From Streptomyces sp. NBC_01267 (GTDB taxonomy: Bacteria; Actinomycetota; Actinomycetes; Streptomycetales; Streptomycetaceae), in the NCBI RefSeq assembly GCF_036241575.1, contig NZ_CP108455.1, positions 744,001-808,000 on the forward strand: a stretch of DNA of 64,000 nt, in the 5' to 3' direction. The first letter of the stretch is position 1. Every line of letters starts with the position of its first letter. Of this stretch, positions 26,389-35,050 are shown piece by piece. Both the position numbers and the translations under genes were made by a program. Under the pieces are notes generated by a model. That model did not search any database. It was not told where the DNA came from and worked only from the letters and a program-made list of their open reading frames with translations.

Positions 26389-26398
26389 TCCTATAGGA
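26389..26398. promoter_or_regulatory. GntR operator copy 3
   Basis: Perfect 10-bp palindrome TCCTATAGGA, 60 bp upstream of the GntR start and inside the FAH-mutarotase-GntR gene string; suggests separate autoregulation. Confidence 0.75.
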
Positions 26399-26457
26399 TG
26401 CGGGGACGGTCCCGGCTCACGCTGCGGGGCCGTCCCCGAGGGACCAGAGGAGGCCGG

Positions 26458-27141
26458 ATGCTGTCGGACGCGGAAGCCCCGGAGCCGCCGCGCCAGGTCC
26501 TGGCCGACAGCGTCTACGAAGCCGTCCAGACCATGGTCATGGACCACCAGATCAAACCGGGCGCTCGCGTCGGCATCGAGGCCCTCGCCCGTACGCTCCA
26601 GGTCTCCCCGACCCCGGTACGCGAAGCGCTGGCCCGGCTGGAGGCGGACGGGCTGGTCACCAAGCGCTCACTCGCGGGCTACCGGGCCACCGAACTGCTC
26701 AGCCCGCAGGGCCTGGAGGAGCTGTTCGAGATGCGGCTGCTGCTGGAGCCGAGGGCCGCGGCGCTGGCCGCGGCGAACGCGGACGACGAACAGCTGGACT
26801 GCATCGAGAGCCTGGTGGAGGAGATGCGGGACCGCCCGGGTTCCGGTGAACGGTACGCCGTCTACCGCGAGTTCGCCGCGGGCGACCAGCGCTTCCACGA
26901 CGCGATCGCCCGCGCCGCGGGCCGTCCCCTGCTGGCGGACGCGGTGATGCGGCTCCACTCCCATCTGCACATCTTCCGCCTGAGCAGCATCCCCGGGGCC
27001 GCCGCCCTGACCCTCGCCGAGCACGACCGCATCCTGCGCGCCGTGCTGCGCCGCAGTCCCGAGCGGGCCGCGGAGGCGATGACGGAGCATCTGCAGCACA
27101 GCATCCAACGTCAGCGCAGCCGTCAGCAGAGTCGGCGCTGA
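26458..27141 (+). CDS. GntR family regulator (FadR subfamily)
   Basis: 227-residue GntR/FadR-type regulator with a winged helix-turn-helix (VYEAVQTMVMDHQIKPG, then LARTLQVSPTPVREALARLEADGLV) and a C-terminal all-helical FCD domain with the metal-ligand pattern FHDAIARAAGRP, HSHLHIF and LAEHDRIL. Such regulators bind small carboxylic acids. ATG 26458 with GAGGAGG 4 nt upstream. The three TCCTATAGGA sites around it imply that it controls lutABC, the FAH-mutarotase genes and itself (inference). Confidence 0.92.
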   Translation: MLSDAEAPEPPRQVLADSVYEAVQTMVMDHQIKPGARVGIEALARTLQVSPTPVREALARLEADGLVTKRSLAGYRATELLSPQGLEELFEMRLLLEPRAAALAAANADDEQLDCIESLVEEMRDRPGSGERYAVYREFAAGDQRFHDAIARAAGRPLLADAVMRLHSHLHIFRLSSIPGAAALTLAEHDRILRAVLRRSPERAAEAMTEHLQHSIQRQRSRQQSRR

Positions 27142-27183
27142 CGCCGGCGAGCGCCCGGTCCCGGGGACTCGCGCCCGGACCGG

Positions 27184-29025
27184 TCACCCTCTTTTCGTGG
27201 AGTCCCTGTTCGTGGACTCCACGTTCATGGAGTCCCTGTTCATGGAGTCCCTGTTCATAGAGTCCCTGTTCATAGAGTCCCGGGGCGCGCCGTGCCAGGT
27301 GTTCCAGAGCGCGGCGTACGCCCCGTCGTCGGCCACGAGCTGGTCGTGTGTGCCGAGTTCGGCCAGCGCGCCGTCCGCCATGACAGCGACGCGGTCCGCG
27401 TCGTGCGCGGTGTGCAGGCGGTGCGCGATGGCGATGACCGTACGGCCTTCGAGGACGGCGGCCAGCGCGCGCTCGGTGTGCCGTGCCGTCGTCGGGTCGA
27501 GGAGGGCGGTCGCCTCGTCGAGTATCAGGGTGTGCGGGTCCGCCAGCACGACGCGGGCCAGGGCGAGTTGCTGGGCCTGGGCTCCGTCGAGCTGCTGCCC
27601 GCCCGCGCCCAGTTCGGTGGACAGCCCGTCGGGGAGGTCCGCCACCCAGTCGGCGCCCACCGCGGCGAGCGCCGCGGTCAGTTCGTCGTCGGTCGCGGAG
27701 ACCGCGGCGACCAGCAGGTTGTCCCGTACCGTGCCGAGGAAGACATGGTGTTCCTGGGTGACCAGGACGACCTGGCGGCGCAGTTGCTCGGGACCCAGGT
27801 CGGCCAGCGGCAGTCCACCGACCGTGACCGTGCCGGTGTGCGGGGCGTCGACACCGGCGAGGAGCCTGCCGAGGGTGGATTTCCCCGCTCCCGACGGTCC
27901 GACGACGGCCAGCCGTTCGCCGGGCCGCACCGTCAGGTCGACCCCGTGCAGGACATCGGGCCCGCTCTCGTAGGCGTAGCGGACGCCTGCCATCTCGATA
28001 CGGTCGTCCGCGGGCGCACCCGTGGGCGCGGGAACGGCGACGGACGGAGCCTGGGCCAGCCCCTCCACCCTGGCGAACGCGGCTCCACTGCTCTGCAGCT
28101 GTTCCATCCACTGGAGGACGACGTCCAGCGGTGCGGCGAGCTGGCGGAGGTAGACCGCGGAGGCGACGACCGCGCCCAGTGTCACCACCCCCCGGTCGTG
28201 CAGGACACCGCCGAAGAGCAGGACAGCGATCACCGGCAGTACGTGTGAGACGTCCACCGACGGGAACAGCACGCTGCGCAGCTGCAGGGTCCGCAGGCGG
28301 GTGCGCCGCCAGTTGTCGATCGCCTCGTCACAGGATTCGATGCGCCGTTGTTCCAGGCCGAGCGCCTCGACCGTGCGGGCGCCGGACGCGGTGGCGGTGA
28401 GTACTTCGGTGACGGCCGAGTAGGCGGCGCCCTCGGCGAGGTAGGCGGTCCGTGCCCGGCGCAGGTACCAGCGCCCCGCACACCAGATGCCCACCAGGCC
28501 GATCAGTCCGCAGCAGCCGAGCAGCGGGTTGACGGCGAAGACTGCGCCGAGGATGAACAGGGCCTGGACGAGGGCGGTGAAGACGTCCGGGGCGGCGTCC
28601 CGCAGGGTCGTGCCCACGTTGGCGACGTCCACGGTCCCGCGGACCGTGAGATCGCCGGTGCCCGCGCGTTCCACGACCGTGACGGGCAGGGCGAGCGCAC
28701 GGTCGACGAACTGCTCGCGGACCCGCGCCGATGTCCGCTCGCCGAAGCGGTACGCGAAGTGGCCCGCGTAGCGCGTGAGCAGCAGCTCCGCCAGGGAGAA
28801 GAGCAGGATGGCGAGGGCGAGCCGGTCGACGGTGGAGACCCCGCCGCCCGCGCCGACCCGGTCGATGATGCGGCCGAGCAGCCACGGCCCGGCGAGACCG
28901 GCCGCAGCGGCCAGGGCGTTGAGCACGATGACCGCGGTGAAGGCCCGTGCGTCCTGGCGGATCAGCTGACCGGCCGCCCTGCGGACCGAGCGCTTCCCGG
29001 CGACCGGAAGCAGTCGGCCGGTCAT
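27184..29025 (-). CDS. ABC exporter half-transporter B (intact Walker A/B, degenerate signature)
   Basis: 613-residue membrane-domain/ATPase fusion of the multidrug exporter type, with six hydrophobic helices in about residues 25-300 and the nucleotide-binding domain from about 340. Walker A is GPSGAGKST, Q-loop VTQEHH, Walker B LILDEAT and H-loop AIAHRLH. The signature is LDGAQ instead of LSGGQ. The ATG overlaps the stop of half-transporter A (ATGA), so the two form a heterodimer. The C-terminus ends in about six pentapeptide repeats of the form NRDSM. Substrate unknown. Confidence 0.9.
   Translation of the reverse strand: MTGRLLPVAGKRSVRRAAGQLIRQDARAFTAVIVLNALAAAAGLAGPWLLGRIIDRVGAGGGVSTVDRLALAILLFSLAELLLTRYAGHFAYRFGERTSARVREQFVDRALALPVTVVERAGTGDLTVRGTVDVANVGTTLRDAAPDVFTALVQALFILGAVFAVNPLLGCCGLIGLVGIWCAGRWYLRRARTAYLAEGAAYSAVTEVLTATASGARTVEALGLEQRRIESCDEAIDNWRRTRLRTLQLRSVLFPSVDVSHVLPVIAVLLFGGVLHDRGVVTLGAVVASAVYLRQLAAPLDVVLQWMEQLQSSGAAFARVEGLAQAPSVAVPAPTGAPADDRIEMAGVRYAYESGPDVLHGVDLTVRPGERLAVVGPSGAGKSTLGRLLAGVDAPHTGTVTVGGLPLADLGPEQLRRQVVLVTQEHHVFLGTVRDNLLVAAVSATDDELTAALAAVGADWVADLPDGLSTELGAGGQQLDGAQAQQLALARVVLADPHTLILDEATALLDPTTARHTERALAAVLEGRTVIAIAHRLHTAHDADRVAVMADGALAELGTHDQLVADDGAYAALWNTWHGAPRDSMNRDSMNRDSMNRDSMNVESTNRDSTKRG
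27196..27285 (-). repeat. Six 15-bp tandem repeats at the 3' end of an ABC exporter gene
   Basis: Six adjacent 15-bp units (CATGGAGTCCCTGTT and variants), in frame and coding for repeated NRDSM pentapeptides at the C-terminus. Copies 3 and 4 are identical, so recent slippage is likely. Confidence 0.9.
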
Positions 29026-30854
29026 CGGACGGCCGCCTTCGGCTCCGGCCCGTGGGTGTCCGTACCTCGCGCACCGTCCATGCCCTCGCCCTCTCCGTCC
29101 TCCGTGGTGCCCTCCTCTTCGGGGGCCTCCTCGCCCGTACTTTCGGGGGCCTCCTCGCCCGTACTGCGGACGACCAGGGCCCGGTAGCCGGGCTCGTCGC
29201 GCAGCAGCTCGAAATGGCCGCCGACGGCGGCCGTCACCCCGTCGACCAGGTAGTAGACGGTGTCCGCCCTTTCCAGCAGCAGGGGCGACGTGGTGGTGAC
29301 CAGCGTCGTACCGCCGGCACGTGCCGCCTTGAGCCGGGCCGCGACGGCGGCCTCGGTGTGTGCGTCGACCGCCGATGTGGGCTCGGCGGCAAGCAGCACT
29401 TCGGGATCGGCCAGCAGGGCCCTGACCAGCCGGATCCTCTGGCGCTGGCCGCCCGAGAGGTTGCGGCCCTGCGCGTCGAGCGGTGTGGCGAGTCCGTCGG
29501 GCAGCCCGTTGACGATGTCCTGGGCCACCGCCGTGTGCAGTGCGTGGGTGATCGCGTCGTCGTCCCGGTCCGTCTTGCCCTCGACGGCCTGCCGGAGGGT
29601 GGCCGCGAACAGGTCGGACTCGTTGTCGGCGACCAGGATCCGCGCACGCACCTGGGCGAGCGGTACCGCGTCGAGCCGTACGTCGCCCCAGGTGGCGTCC
29701 GATCCGGTGAACCGGCCGAGGCGGTCGATCACTTCGGCGCTCTCGGCGGGGCGCGCGCCGACCAGCGCGGTCAGCAGACCCGGCGCCACCTCGACCCCCG
29801 ACACCGGATCGCGCAGTACGGAGGGCCGGCTCGGTGCGTCCACGGGGGACGGGCCTGTTACCCCTCCGGGTTCCAGGTTCAGGAATCGCACCACGCGCCG
29901 GGCGGCCACCAGCCCCCGGCTGATTCCGTAGCCACCCTCGATGAAGTAAGCCACCGGTACCACGAGGACCGCCACGTAGCCGTACACGGCCACCAGTTGC
30001 CCGGCCGTGATGGTCCCCTCGACGGCCAGCCGGGCCGCCAGCCAGGTGACGGCGGCAAGGAACAGCGCGGGGAGTCCCACCGCGAGGGCCTGGATCCAGC
30101 TGGTCACCGCGCCGACCCGGTAGCCCTCCGCGCGGAGTGCCTGTGAGCCGCGCCGGTACCGGTCGGCGTACAGCCCTTTTCCGCCGAGGCCGCCGAGGAC
30201 CCGCAGCCCGCCCACCAGGTCGGCGAGGCGGGCCGCGAGCTCTCCCTGCCGCTCGCGGTAGGTGGTCTCGACGCCCTGGAGGCGTCCGAGCAGGGGGCCG
30301 ACCAGCACCGCAAGCACCGGCACACCGAGCAGCAGCACGATCATGATCAGCGGGGACACGGTGAACAGCAGCCCTGCCACCACGCAGTAGGCGACGACCG
30401 CTCCGATGCCCGGACCGGTGACCGTGAGGGTCTCGCTGATCCGTGCCACGTCGCTGCCGCCGATGGTGGCGACCTCGCCGGCCGTGACCCGGCGCGGCAG
30501 AACCGCGCCGAGCCGGGTCGAGTGCCGGACCACGACCTGGACGGTACGGAAGGCCGCGTCCATCCGGACCTTGGTCATCGTGCGGTGCCGCATGATGCTG
30601 AGCCAGGCGTTCAGCACGCCGACGCCCAGCAGTGCGGCGGCCCAGCCGAGCAGCGCACCGGAATGTCCGGGCTGGAGTCCGTCGTCGATCGCCCGTTGGA
30701 GCAGATAGGGCGGCAAGGTGAGACCGACCGTCGCCGTAGTGCCCAGGAGGGCGCCTGTCGCGATCCTGCGGGGCTGGCTGGTGATCAGCCACCACAGGTA
30801 CCGCCCGGCGCTCCGACTGTCCGGGGTTCCCGGATTCCGCTGCGTCGCTGCCAT
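29022..30854 (-). CDS. ABC exporter half-transporter A (degenerate Walker A/B, intact signature)
   Basis: 610-residue exporter half with six transmembrane helices in about residues 20-320. Its nucleotide-binding domain keeps LSGGQRQR but has lost the nucleotide-holding motifs: Walker A reads GARPAESAE, the Q-loop position has Asp (ILVADNESD), Walker B ends AAEPTSAVD and the H-loop is TTTSPLL. It can therefore only help its partner encoded immediately downstream. The tail carries two 8-residue STGEEAPE repeats and an acidic stretch. ATG 30854 (AGGG 8 nt upstream) is preferred over the ATG two codons earlier. Confidence 0.88.
   Translation of the reverse strand: MAATQRNPGTPDSRSAGRYLWWLITSQPRRIATGALLGTTATVGLTLPPYLLQRAIDDGLQPGHSGALLGWAAALLGVGVLNAWLSIMRHRTMTKVRMDAAFRTVQVVVRHSTRLGAVLPRRVTAGEVATIGGSDVARISETLTVTGPGIGAVVAYCVVAGLLFTVSPLIMIVLLLGVPVLAVLVGPLLGRLQGVETTYRERQGELAARLADLVGGLRVLGGLGGKGLYADRYRRGSQALRAEGYRVGAVTSWIQALAVGLPALFLAAVTWLAARLAVEGTITAGQLVAVYGYVAVLVVPVAYFIEGGYGISRGLVAARRVVRFLNLEPGGVTGPSPVDAPSRPSVLRDPVSGVEVAPGLLTALVGARPAESAEVIDRLGRFTGSDATWGDVRLDAVPLAQVRARILVADNESDLFAATLRQAVEGKTDRDDDAITHALHTAVAQDIVNGLPDGLATPLDAQGRNLSGGQRQRIRLVRALLADPEVLLAAEPTSAVDAHTEAAVAARLKAARAGGTTLVTTTSPLLLERADTVYYLVDGVTAAVGGHFELLRDEPGYRALVVRSTGEEAPESTGEEAPEEEGTTEDGEGEGMDGARGTDTHGPEPKAAVR
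29118..29165 (-). repeat. Two 24-bp tandem repeats in the ABC exporter A tail
   Basis: Two identical 24-bp units (29118-29141, 29142-29165) encode consecutive STGEEAPE octapeptides in the cytoplasmic C-terminal tail. Confidence 0.85.
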
Positions 30855-31062
30855 GATCATGACCCTACTGGGGGCCTCAACTGCCCTACGAGGACGGGTC
30901 GGTGCGGCACGGCACCGGGGCGGATCCGGCTTCCGGCACCGTCCGCCGGGGCGGGCGGGGCGGGTCACGGGTCACAGGACGGACCGCTCCCGGAGGTCAC
31001 TGTCAGTGGCGGGAGGCACACTGACAGGTATCCGTGACAAGGACGTCCTGGAGGTATTGATC

Positions 31063-32196
31063 ATGACCGAGGTACTCCTGACCGTAGGCACGCGCAAGGG
31101 CCTCTTCATCGGCCGCAGAACCGGTCCGGGAACCGGTCCGGGAACCGGTCCGGGAACCGGTCCGGGAAAGGCCGGATCCTGGGAGTTCGAAGGGCCGTAC
31201 TTCAACTCGCAGGCCGTGTACTCGATCGCCATCGACACGCGCCGTGACACGCCGAGACTCCTGGTCGGCGGGGACAGCGCGCACTGGGGCCCGTCGGTGT
31301 TCCACTCGGACGACCTCGGGGCGAGCTGGAGCGAGGCGAAGAAGCCGGCGGTCACGTTCCCGAAGGACACCGGGGCTTCGTTGGAGCGGGTGTGGCAGCT
31401 GCACCCGGCGGGCCCCGCAGCGCCCGATGTGGTCTACGCGGGGACGGAACCGGCCGCGCTGTTCCGGTCGGAGGACCGGGGCGAGACGTTCGAGCTGGTG
31501 CGCCCCCTGTGGGAGCACCCGACCCGGTCGAAATGGGTACCCGGCGGCGGGGGCGAGGCGGTGCACACGGTCGTCACCGACCGGCGGAGCGCCGACGCGG
31601 TGACTGTCGCGGTCTCCACGGCCGGGGTGTTCCGCTCCCTGGACGGCGGTGCGGACTGGGAGCCGTCCAACAAGGGGGTGTCGGCGGTCTTCCTGCCGGA
31701 TCCCGACCCGGAGTTCGGTCAGTGCGTCCACAAGATCGCGCAGGACGCCGGGGACCCGGACCGGCTGTATCTGCAGAACCACTGGGGCGTCTACCGCAGC
31801 GACGATGCGGGCGCCAGCTGGAAGGACATCGGCGCGGGCCTGCCGTCCACCTTCGGCTTCGCGGTCGCCGCCCATCCGCACCGCGCGGACACGGCGTACG
31901 TCTTCCCCATCACCGCCGACTCGGACCGGGTCCCCGCGGACCACAAGTGCCGTGTCTACCGGACGAGCGACGCGGGATCGAGCTGGGAGGCGCTGTCCGC
32001 CGGGCTGCCCCGGGAGGAGCACTACGGCACGGTGCTGCGCGACGCGCTCACCACGGACGACGCGGATCCGGCCGGGGTCTACTTCGGCAACCGCAACGGC
32101 GAGGTGTACGCCAGTGCGGACGACGGCGACAGCTGGCAGCAGCTCGCCTCGCACCTGCCCGACGTGCTCTGCGTCAGGGCGGCGGTGATCGGCTGA
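31063..32196 (+). CDS. BNR/sialidase-like beta-propeller protein
   Basis: 377-residue protein built of propeller repeats with Asp-box-like motifs (FHSDDLGASW, FRSEDRGETF, FRSLDGGADW, YRSDDAGASW, YRTSDAGSSW, YASADDGDSW). No signal peptide, so it is probably cytoplasmic. Catalytic sialidase residues are not evident, so it is best called a WD40/YVTN/BNR-like protein of unknown function. ATG 31063 with GGAGG 8 nt upstream. Four 12-bp repeats near the 5' end insert GTGP units after strand one. Divergent from the ABC exporter genes. Confidence 0.82.
   Translation: MTEVLLTVGTRKGLFIGRRTGPGTGPGTGPGTGPGKAGSWEFEGPYFNSQAVYSIAIDTRRDTPRLLVGGDSAHWGPSVFHSDDLGASWSEAKKPAVTFPKDTGASLERVWQLHPAGPAAPDVVYAGTEPAALFRSEDRGETFELVRPLWEHPTRSKWVPGGGGEAVHTVVTDRRSADAVTVAVSTAGVFRSLDGGADWEPSNKGVSAVFLPDPDPEFGQCVHKIAQDAGDPDRLYLQNHWGVYRSDDAGASWKDIGAGLPSTFGFAVAAHPHRADTAYVFPITADSDRVPADHKCRVYRTSDAGSSWEALSAGLPREEHYGTVLRDALTTDDADPAGVYFGNRNGEVYASADDGDSWQQLASHLPDVLCVRAAVIG
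31119..31166 (+). repeat. Four 12-bp tandem repeats inside the propeller gene
   Basis: Four perfect copies of AACCGGTCCGGG encode a flexible Thr-Gly-Pro-Gly run between the first strand and the first propeller blade. Confidence 0.9.
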
Positions 32197-32244
32197 CCGT
32201 ACCCGGCACCGTCCCGGTGCGCCGCACCAGTAGAGTGACGCCCC

Positions 32245-32922
32245 GTGGCAGCACGACCGTTGAATGAAATTGTCGAGGCGGGGTGGGCGCAGGCGCTCGC
32301 ACCCGCAGCCGAGCGGATCACGGCGATGGGCGGCTTCCTGCGCGCCGAGATCGCCGCAGGACGCACCTACCTCCCGGCGGGGGCGAACGTGCTGCGCGCG
32401 TTCCAGCAGCCGTTCGACGAGGTACGCGTCCTGATCGTCGGCCAGGATCCCTATCCGACACCGGGTCATGCCGTGGGGCTGAGCTTCTCGGTGGCACCGG
32501 AGGTACGGCCGGTGCCCGGCAGCCTGGACAACATCTTCCGCGAACTGCACGCGGATCTGGGCCTGCCGCGTCCCTCCACGGGCGATCTGACTCCGTGGGC
32601 GGCACAGGGCGTACTGCTGCTCAACAGGGCGCTGACGACGGCGCCCCGCACACCGGCCGCGCATCGCGGCAAGGGCTGGGAGGAAGTGACCGAACAGGCC
32701 ATCCGGGCGCTCGTGGCGCGGGGGAAGCCGCTGGTCTCGGTGCTGTGGGGGCGTGACGCCCGTAACCTGCGGCCCCTGCTGGGCGACCTGCCGGCGGTCG
32801 AGTCCGCGCACCCCTCACCCATGTCGGCGGACCGCGGATTCTTCGGTTCGCGCCCGTTCAGCCGGACGAACGAACTGCTGATCCGCCAGGGCGCGCAGCC
32901 CGTCGACTGGCGGTTGCCGTGA
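32245..32922 (+). CDS. ung: Uracil-DNA glycosylase, family 1
   Basis: 225-residue Ung that removes uracil from DNA in base excision repair. All motifs are present: water-activating loop [16 protein letters not shown] (Asp68), LLLNRALTT, and the leucine-loop region [21 protein letters not shown] start at 32245; the upstream site is weak. The stop overlaps the next gene start (GTGA), so it forms an operon with the kinase-like gene. Confidence 0.96.
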   Translation: MAARPLNEIVEAGWAQALAPAAERITAMGGFLRAEIAAGRTYLPAGANVLRAFQQPFDEVRVLIVGQDPYPTPGHAVGLSFSVAPEVRPVPGSLDNIFRELHADLGLPRPSTGDLTPWAAQGVLLLNRALTTAPRTPAAHRGKGWEEVTEQAIRALVARGKPLVSVLWGRDARNLRPLLGDLPAVESAHPSPMSADRGFFGSRPFSRTNELLIRQGAQPVDWRLP

Positions 32923-33926
32923 CCTGGGTGCTGGGGGTGGATTCCGGCGGTTCCGGGCTGCGGGTCGCACTCGCCGAGGCATCGGAGCACGGCAGCACCG
33001 CGCCGGTCGCCGCCCGAGAGCCACTCGCCTCGCGTGAGCCCGTACGGACCGGCGCTTCCGGGATCGAATCAGCGCACCTGCTCGGCCAGTTGCTGCCGAT
33101 GGCCCGTGAACTGCTCGGCCGCGCCGGGGGTGTCGAGGTGTCGGCCGTGGCGATCGGCGCCGCCGGGATGGCGACGCTCGGTGATGACCTGCGCGCCGAA
33201 CTGCCGGCCGCGCTGGAGAGTTCGCTCGGCGTCCGGCGCCTGGCCCTGGCCGCCGACGCGGTGACGGCCTATGCCGGGGCGCTGGGACAGCGGCCCGGTG
33301 CGGTGGTCGCGGCAGGCACCGGGATGATCGCGCTGGGTACCGATCTCACCGACTGGCGCAGGGCCGACGGGTGGGGCCATCTGCTCGGCGACTGCGGCGG
33401 CGGAGCCTGGATCGGCCGGGCGGGGCTGGAAGCGGCGATGCGTGCGTACGACGGACGGCGCGGCGGCTCCACGGCACTGCTGGAGCGGGCCGAGGCGGTG
33501 TTCGGTCCGGCAGCCGGTCTGCCCGGCCGGCTCTACCCCCGCTCGGACCGGCCCGCGGTCCTCGCGTCGTTCGCCCCGGAGGTGGCTCGGTGCGCCGGGG
33601 ACGGTGATCCGGTGGCGCGCACGATTCTGCGGAACGCGGCCCGGCAGATCGTCGAGGCCGCCGCCGCGGTCTGCCCGCCGGAGTCGGACGGAGCCTGCGA
33701 AGTCGCCCTCACCGGTGGCCTGTTCAAGATGGGGAATGCCCTTCTCACACCCACGGGTGAAGAGTTCGCCGGGCAGTTGCCGTACACGCGGCCCGTGCCC
33801 GCGGTCGGGGACCCGTTGGCGGGGGCCCTGCTCATCGCTTCCGCACTCGCCACGGAAAGTCTGCGACTGCCGCACCACCCAAAGCTCTTGCGCGTGGTGG
33901 CGGAACAGGATACGGGATCCGGTTGA
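32919..33926 (+). CDS. BadF/BadG-type ATPase, N-acetylglucosamine kinase-like
   Basis: 335-residue ASKHA-fold protein with the phosphate-1 loop [14 protein letters not shown], phosphate-2 [27 protein letters not shown] and a C-terminal LTGGLFKMG adenosine motif. This matches N-acetylglucosamine kinases of the BadF/BadG/BcrA family. GTG 32919 overlaps the ung stop. A sugar-phosphate role fits the DasR-like site about 3.2 kb away only loosely. Confidence 0.82.
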   Translation: MTWVLGVDSGGSGLRVALAEASEHGSTAPVAAREPLASREPVRTGASGIESAHLLGQLLPMARELLGRAGGVEVSAVAIGAAGMATLGDDLRAELPAALESSLGVRRLALAADAVTAYAGALGQRPGAVVAAGTGMIALGTDLTDWRRADGWGHLLGDCGGGAWIGRAGLEAAMRAYDGRRGGSTALLERAEAVFGPAAGLPGRLYPRSDRPAVLASFAPEVARCAGDGDPVARTILRNAARQIVEAAAAVCPPESDGACEVALTGGLFKMGNALLTPTGEEFAGQLPYTRPVPAVGDPLAGALLIASALATESLRLPHHPKLLRVVAEQDTGSG

Positions 33927-34012
33927 CCTGCAACGGATAAATGGGGACAGACGTCGCACGAAAGCACCCTCCCCGAACGGTCCGGCCTGCAAAGCCAGTA
34001 GCATGCGGCGCC

Positions 34013-34939
34013 ATGAGCTCCCCCAATGGGCCCGCATCCGGCCTGCCCGTACGAATGCCGCGACCTCGCCAGACGGGACGGCACCGCCGCCCGGAACCCG
34101 CGGTGGCCCCTGAGGGCGCGCCCGCGCTGGTTCTCGCTGTTCCCGGCACGCCTTCCGCCGCTGTGCGCGGTCTGGCGGAAGAAGTCATCTCCATCGCCCG
34201 TTCCGAGCTGCCCGGCCTGGACGCCCGGATCGGTTACCTGGACGGCGCCGACGACGAGTTCCCCGCCCTGGAGACCGTCCTCTCCCACACCGCGACGGAG
34301 CGCGTGGCGCGCTACGAGCAGGCGAAGGCGGTCGGCCGTGAGGTCGCCGAGCCCACCGGCCCGACCGCCGTCGTGGTGCCCCTGCTGGCGGGTCCGGACG
34401 CGGCCACCGAGCGGCGCATACGGCAGGCCGTCATGGACAGCACCACGTCGGCGGAGCTGACCGAGGTGCTCGGCCCGCACCCGCTGCTCGCGGAGGGGCT
34501 GCACGTCCGCCTGTCGGAGGCCGGGCTGTCCCGCGCCGACCGGGCCAGGCTGTTCACGGTCGCCACCGCGGCCGACGGCATCATCCTGGCGACGGTCGGC
34601 GGCGAGGAGGCCGTGCAGGCCGCCGGGATCACCGGGATGCTGCTGGCCGCCCGGCTGGCCGTACCGGTGATGGCCGCCGCGCTGGACGTCGACGGTTCCA
34701 TCACGTCGGTCGCCGAGCAGCTGCGTGGCTCGGGCTCGCTCCAGCTCGCGCTCGCGCCGTACCTGATCGGCCCCGAGGTGACGGAGGAGTTGCTGGACAG
34801 CGCCGCCAAGGAGGCGGGCTGCGCCGCTGCCGAGGCCCTCGGCGCCTACCCGGCGGTCGGCAAGCTGGTTCTCTCGAAGTACACGGCCGCGCTGGGCATC
34901 ACCCCGCAGCAGCCGTCCCAGGGGGCTCCGGTCGGCTGA
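34013..34939 (+). CDS. CbiX/sirohydrochlorin chelatase-like protein lacking catalytic histidines
   Basis: 308-residue protein with two CbiX-like half-domains (LVLAVPGTPSAAVRGLAEEV and, in the second half, IILATVGGEEAVQAAG). In true chelatases the first strand ends in a histidine (GHGS or HGT) and the second motif carries another; here both are replaced (AVPGTPS, LLAGPDAATE). Chelatase activity is therefore doubtful. A proline/arginine-rich leader of about 40 residues precedes the domain. ATG 34013; it follows the kinase gene after 86 nt. Confidence 0.7.
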   Translation: MSSPNGPASGLPVRMPRPRQTGRHRRPEPAVAPEGAPALVLAVPGTPSAAVRGLAEEVISIARSELPGLDARIGYLDGADDEFPALETVLSHTATERVARYEQAKAVGREVAEPTGPTAVVVPLLAGPDAATERRIRQAVMDSTTSAELTEVLGPHPLLAEGLHVRLSEAGLSRADRARLFTVATAADGIILATVGGEEAVQAAGITGMLLAARLAVPVMAAALDVDGSITSVAEQLRGSGSLQLALAPYLIGPEVTEELLDSAAKEAGCAAAEALGAYPAVGKLVLSKYTAALGITPQQPSQGAPVG

Positions 34940-34963
34940 CCGCGCGGGCCTCGTGATGCGCGT

Positions 34964-35005
34964 GTGAAGGGGCTCGCACCGGCGTTCCGGTGCGAGCCCC
35001 TTCAC
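34964..35005. terminator. Strong bidirectional terminator
   Basis: 19-bp perfect stem (34964-34982 with 34987-35005) and CGTT tetraloop, between the convergent CbiX-like and lactonase-like genes. Confidence 0.92.
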
Positions 35006-35050
35006 GCGGAGGCGGTCCACCGGCCCCGCAGTCGTCAGCCCGTCAGCCCG

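Noticed and set aside
29026..30795. Upstream extension of the ABC exporter B frame (total 1203 codons)
   Set aside because: The extension reads exporter A in a wrong frame; the true start is the ATG at 29025 overlapping the exporter A stop.
32919..33926. Glucokinase of the ROK family
   Set aside because: The CxCGxxGC zinc signature of ROK proteins is missing; motifs fit the BadF/BadG and GlcNAc kinase group.
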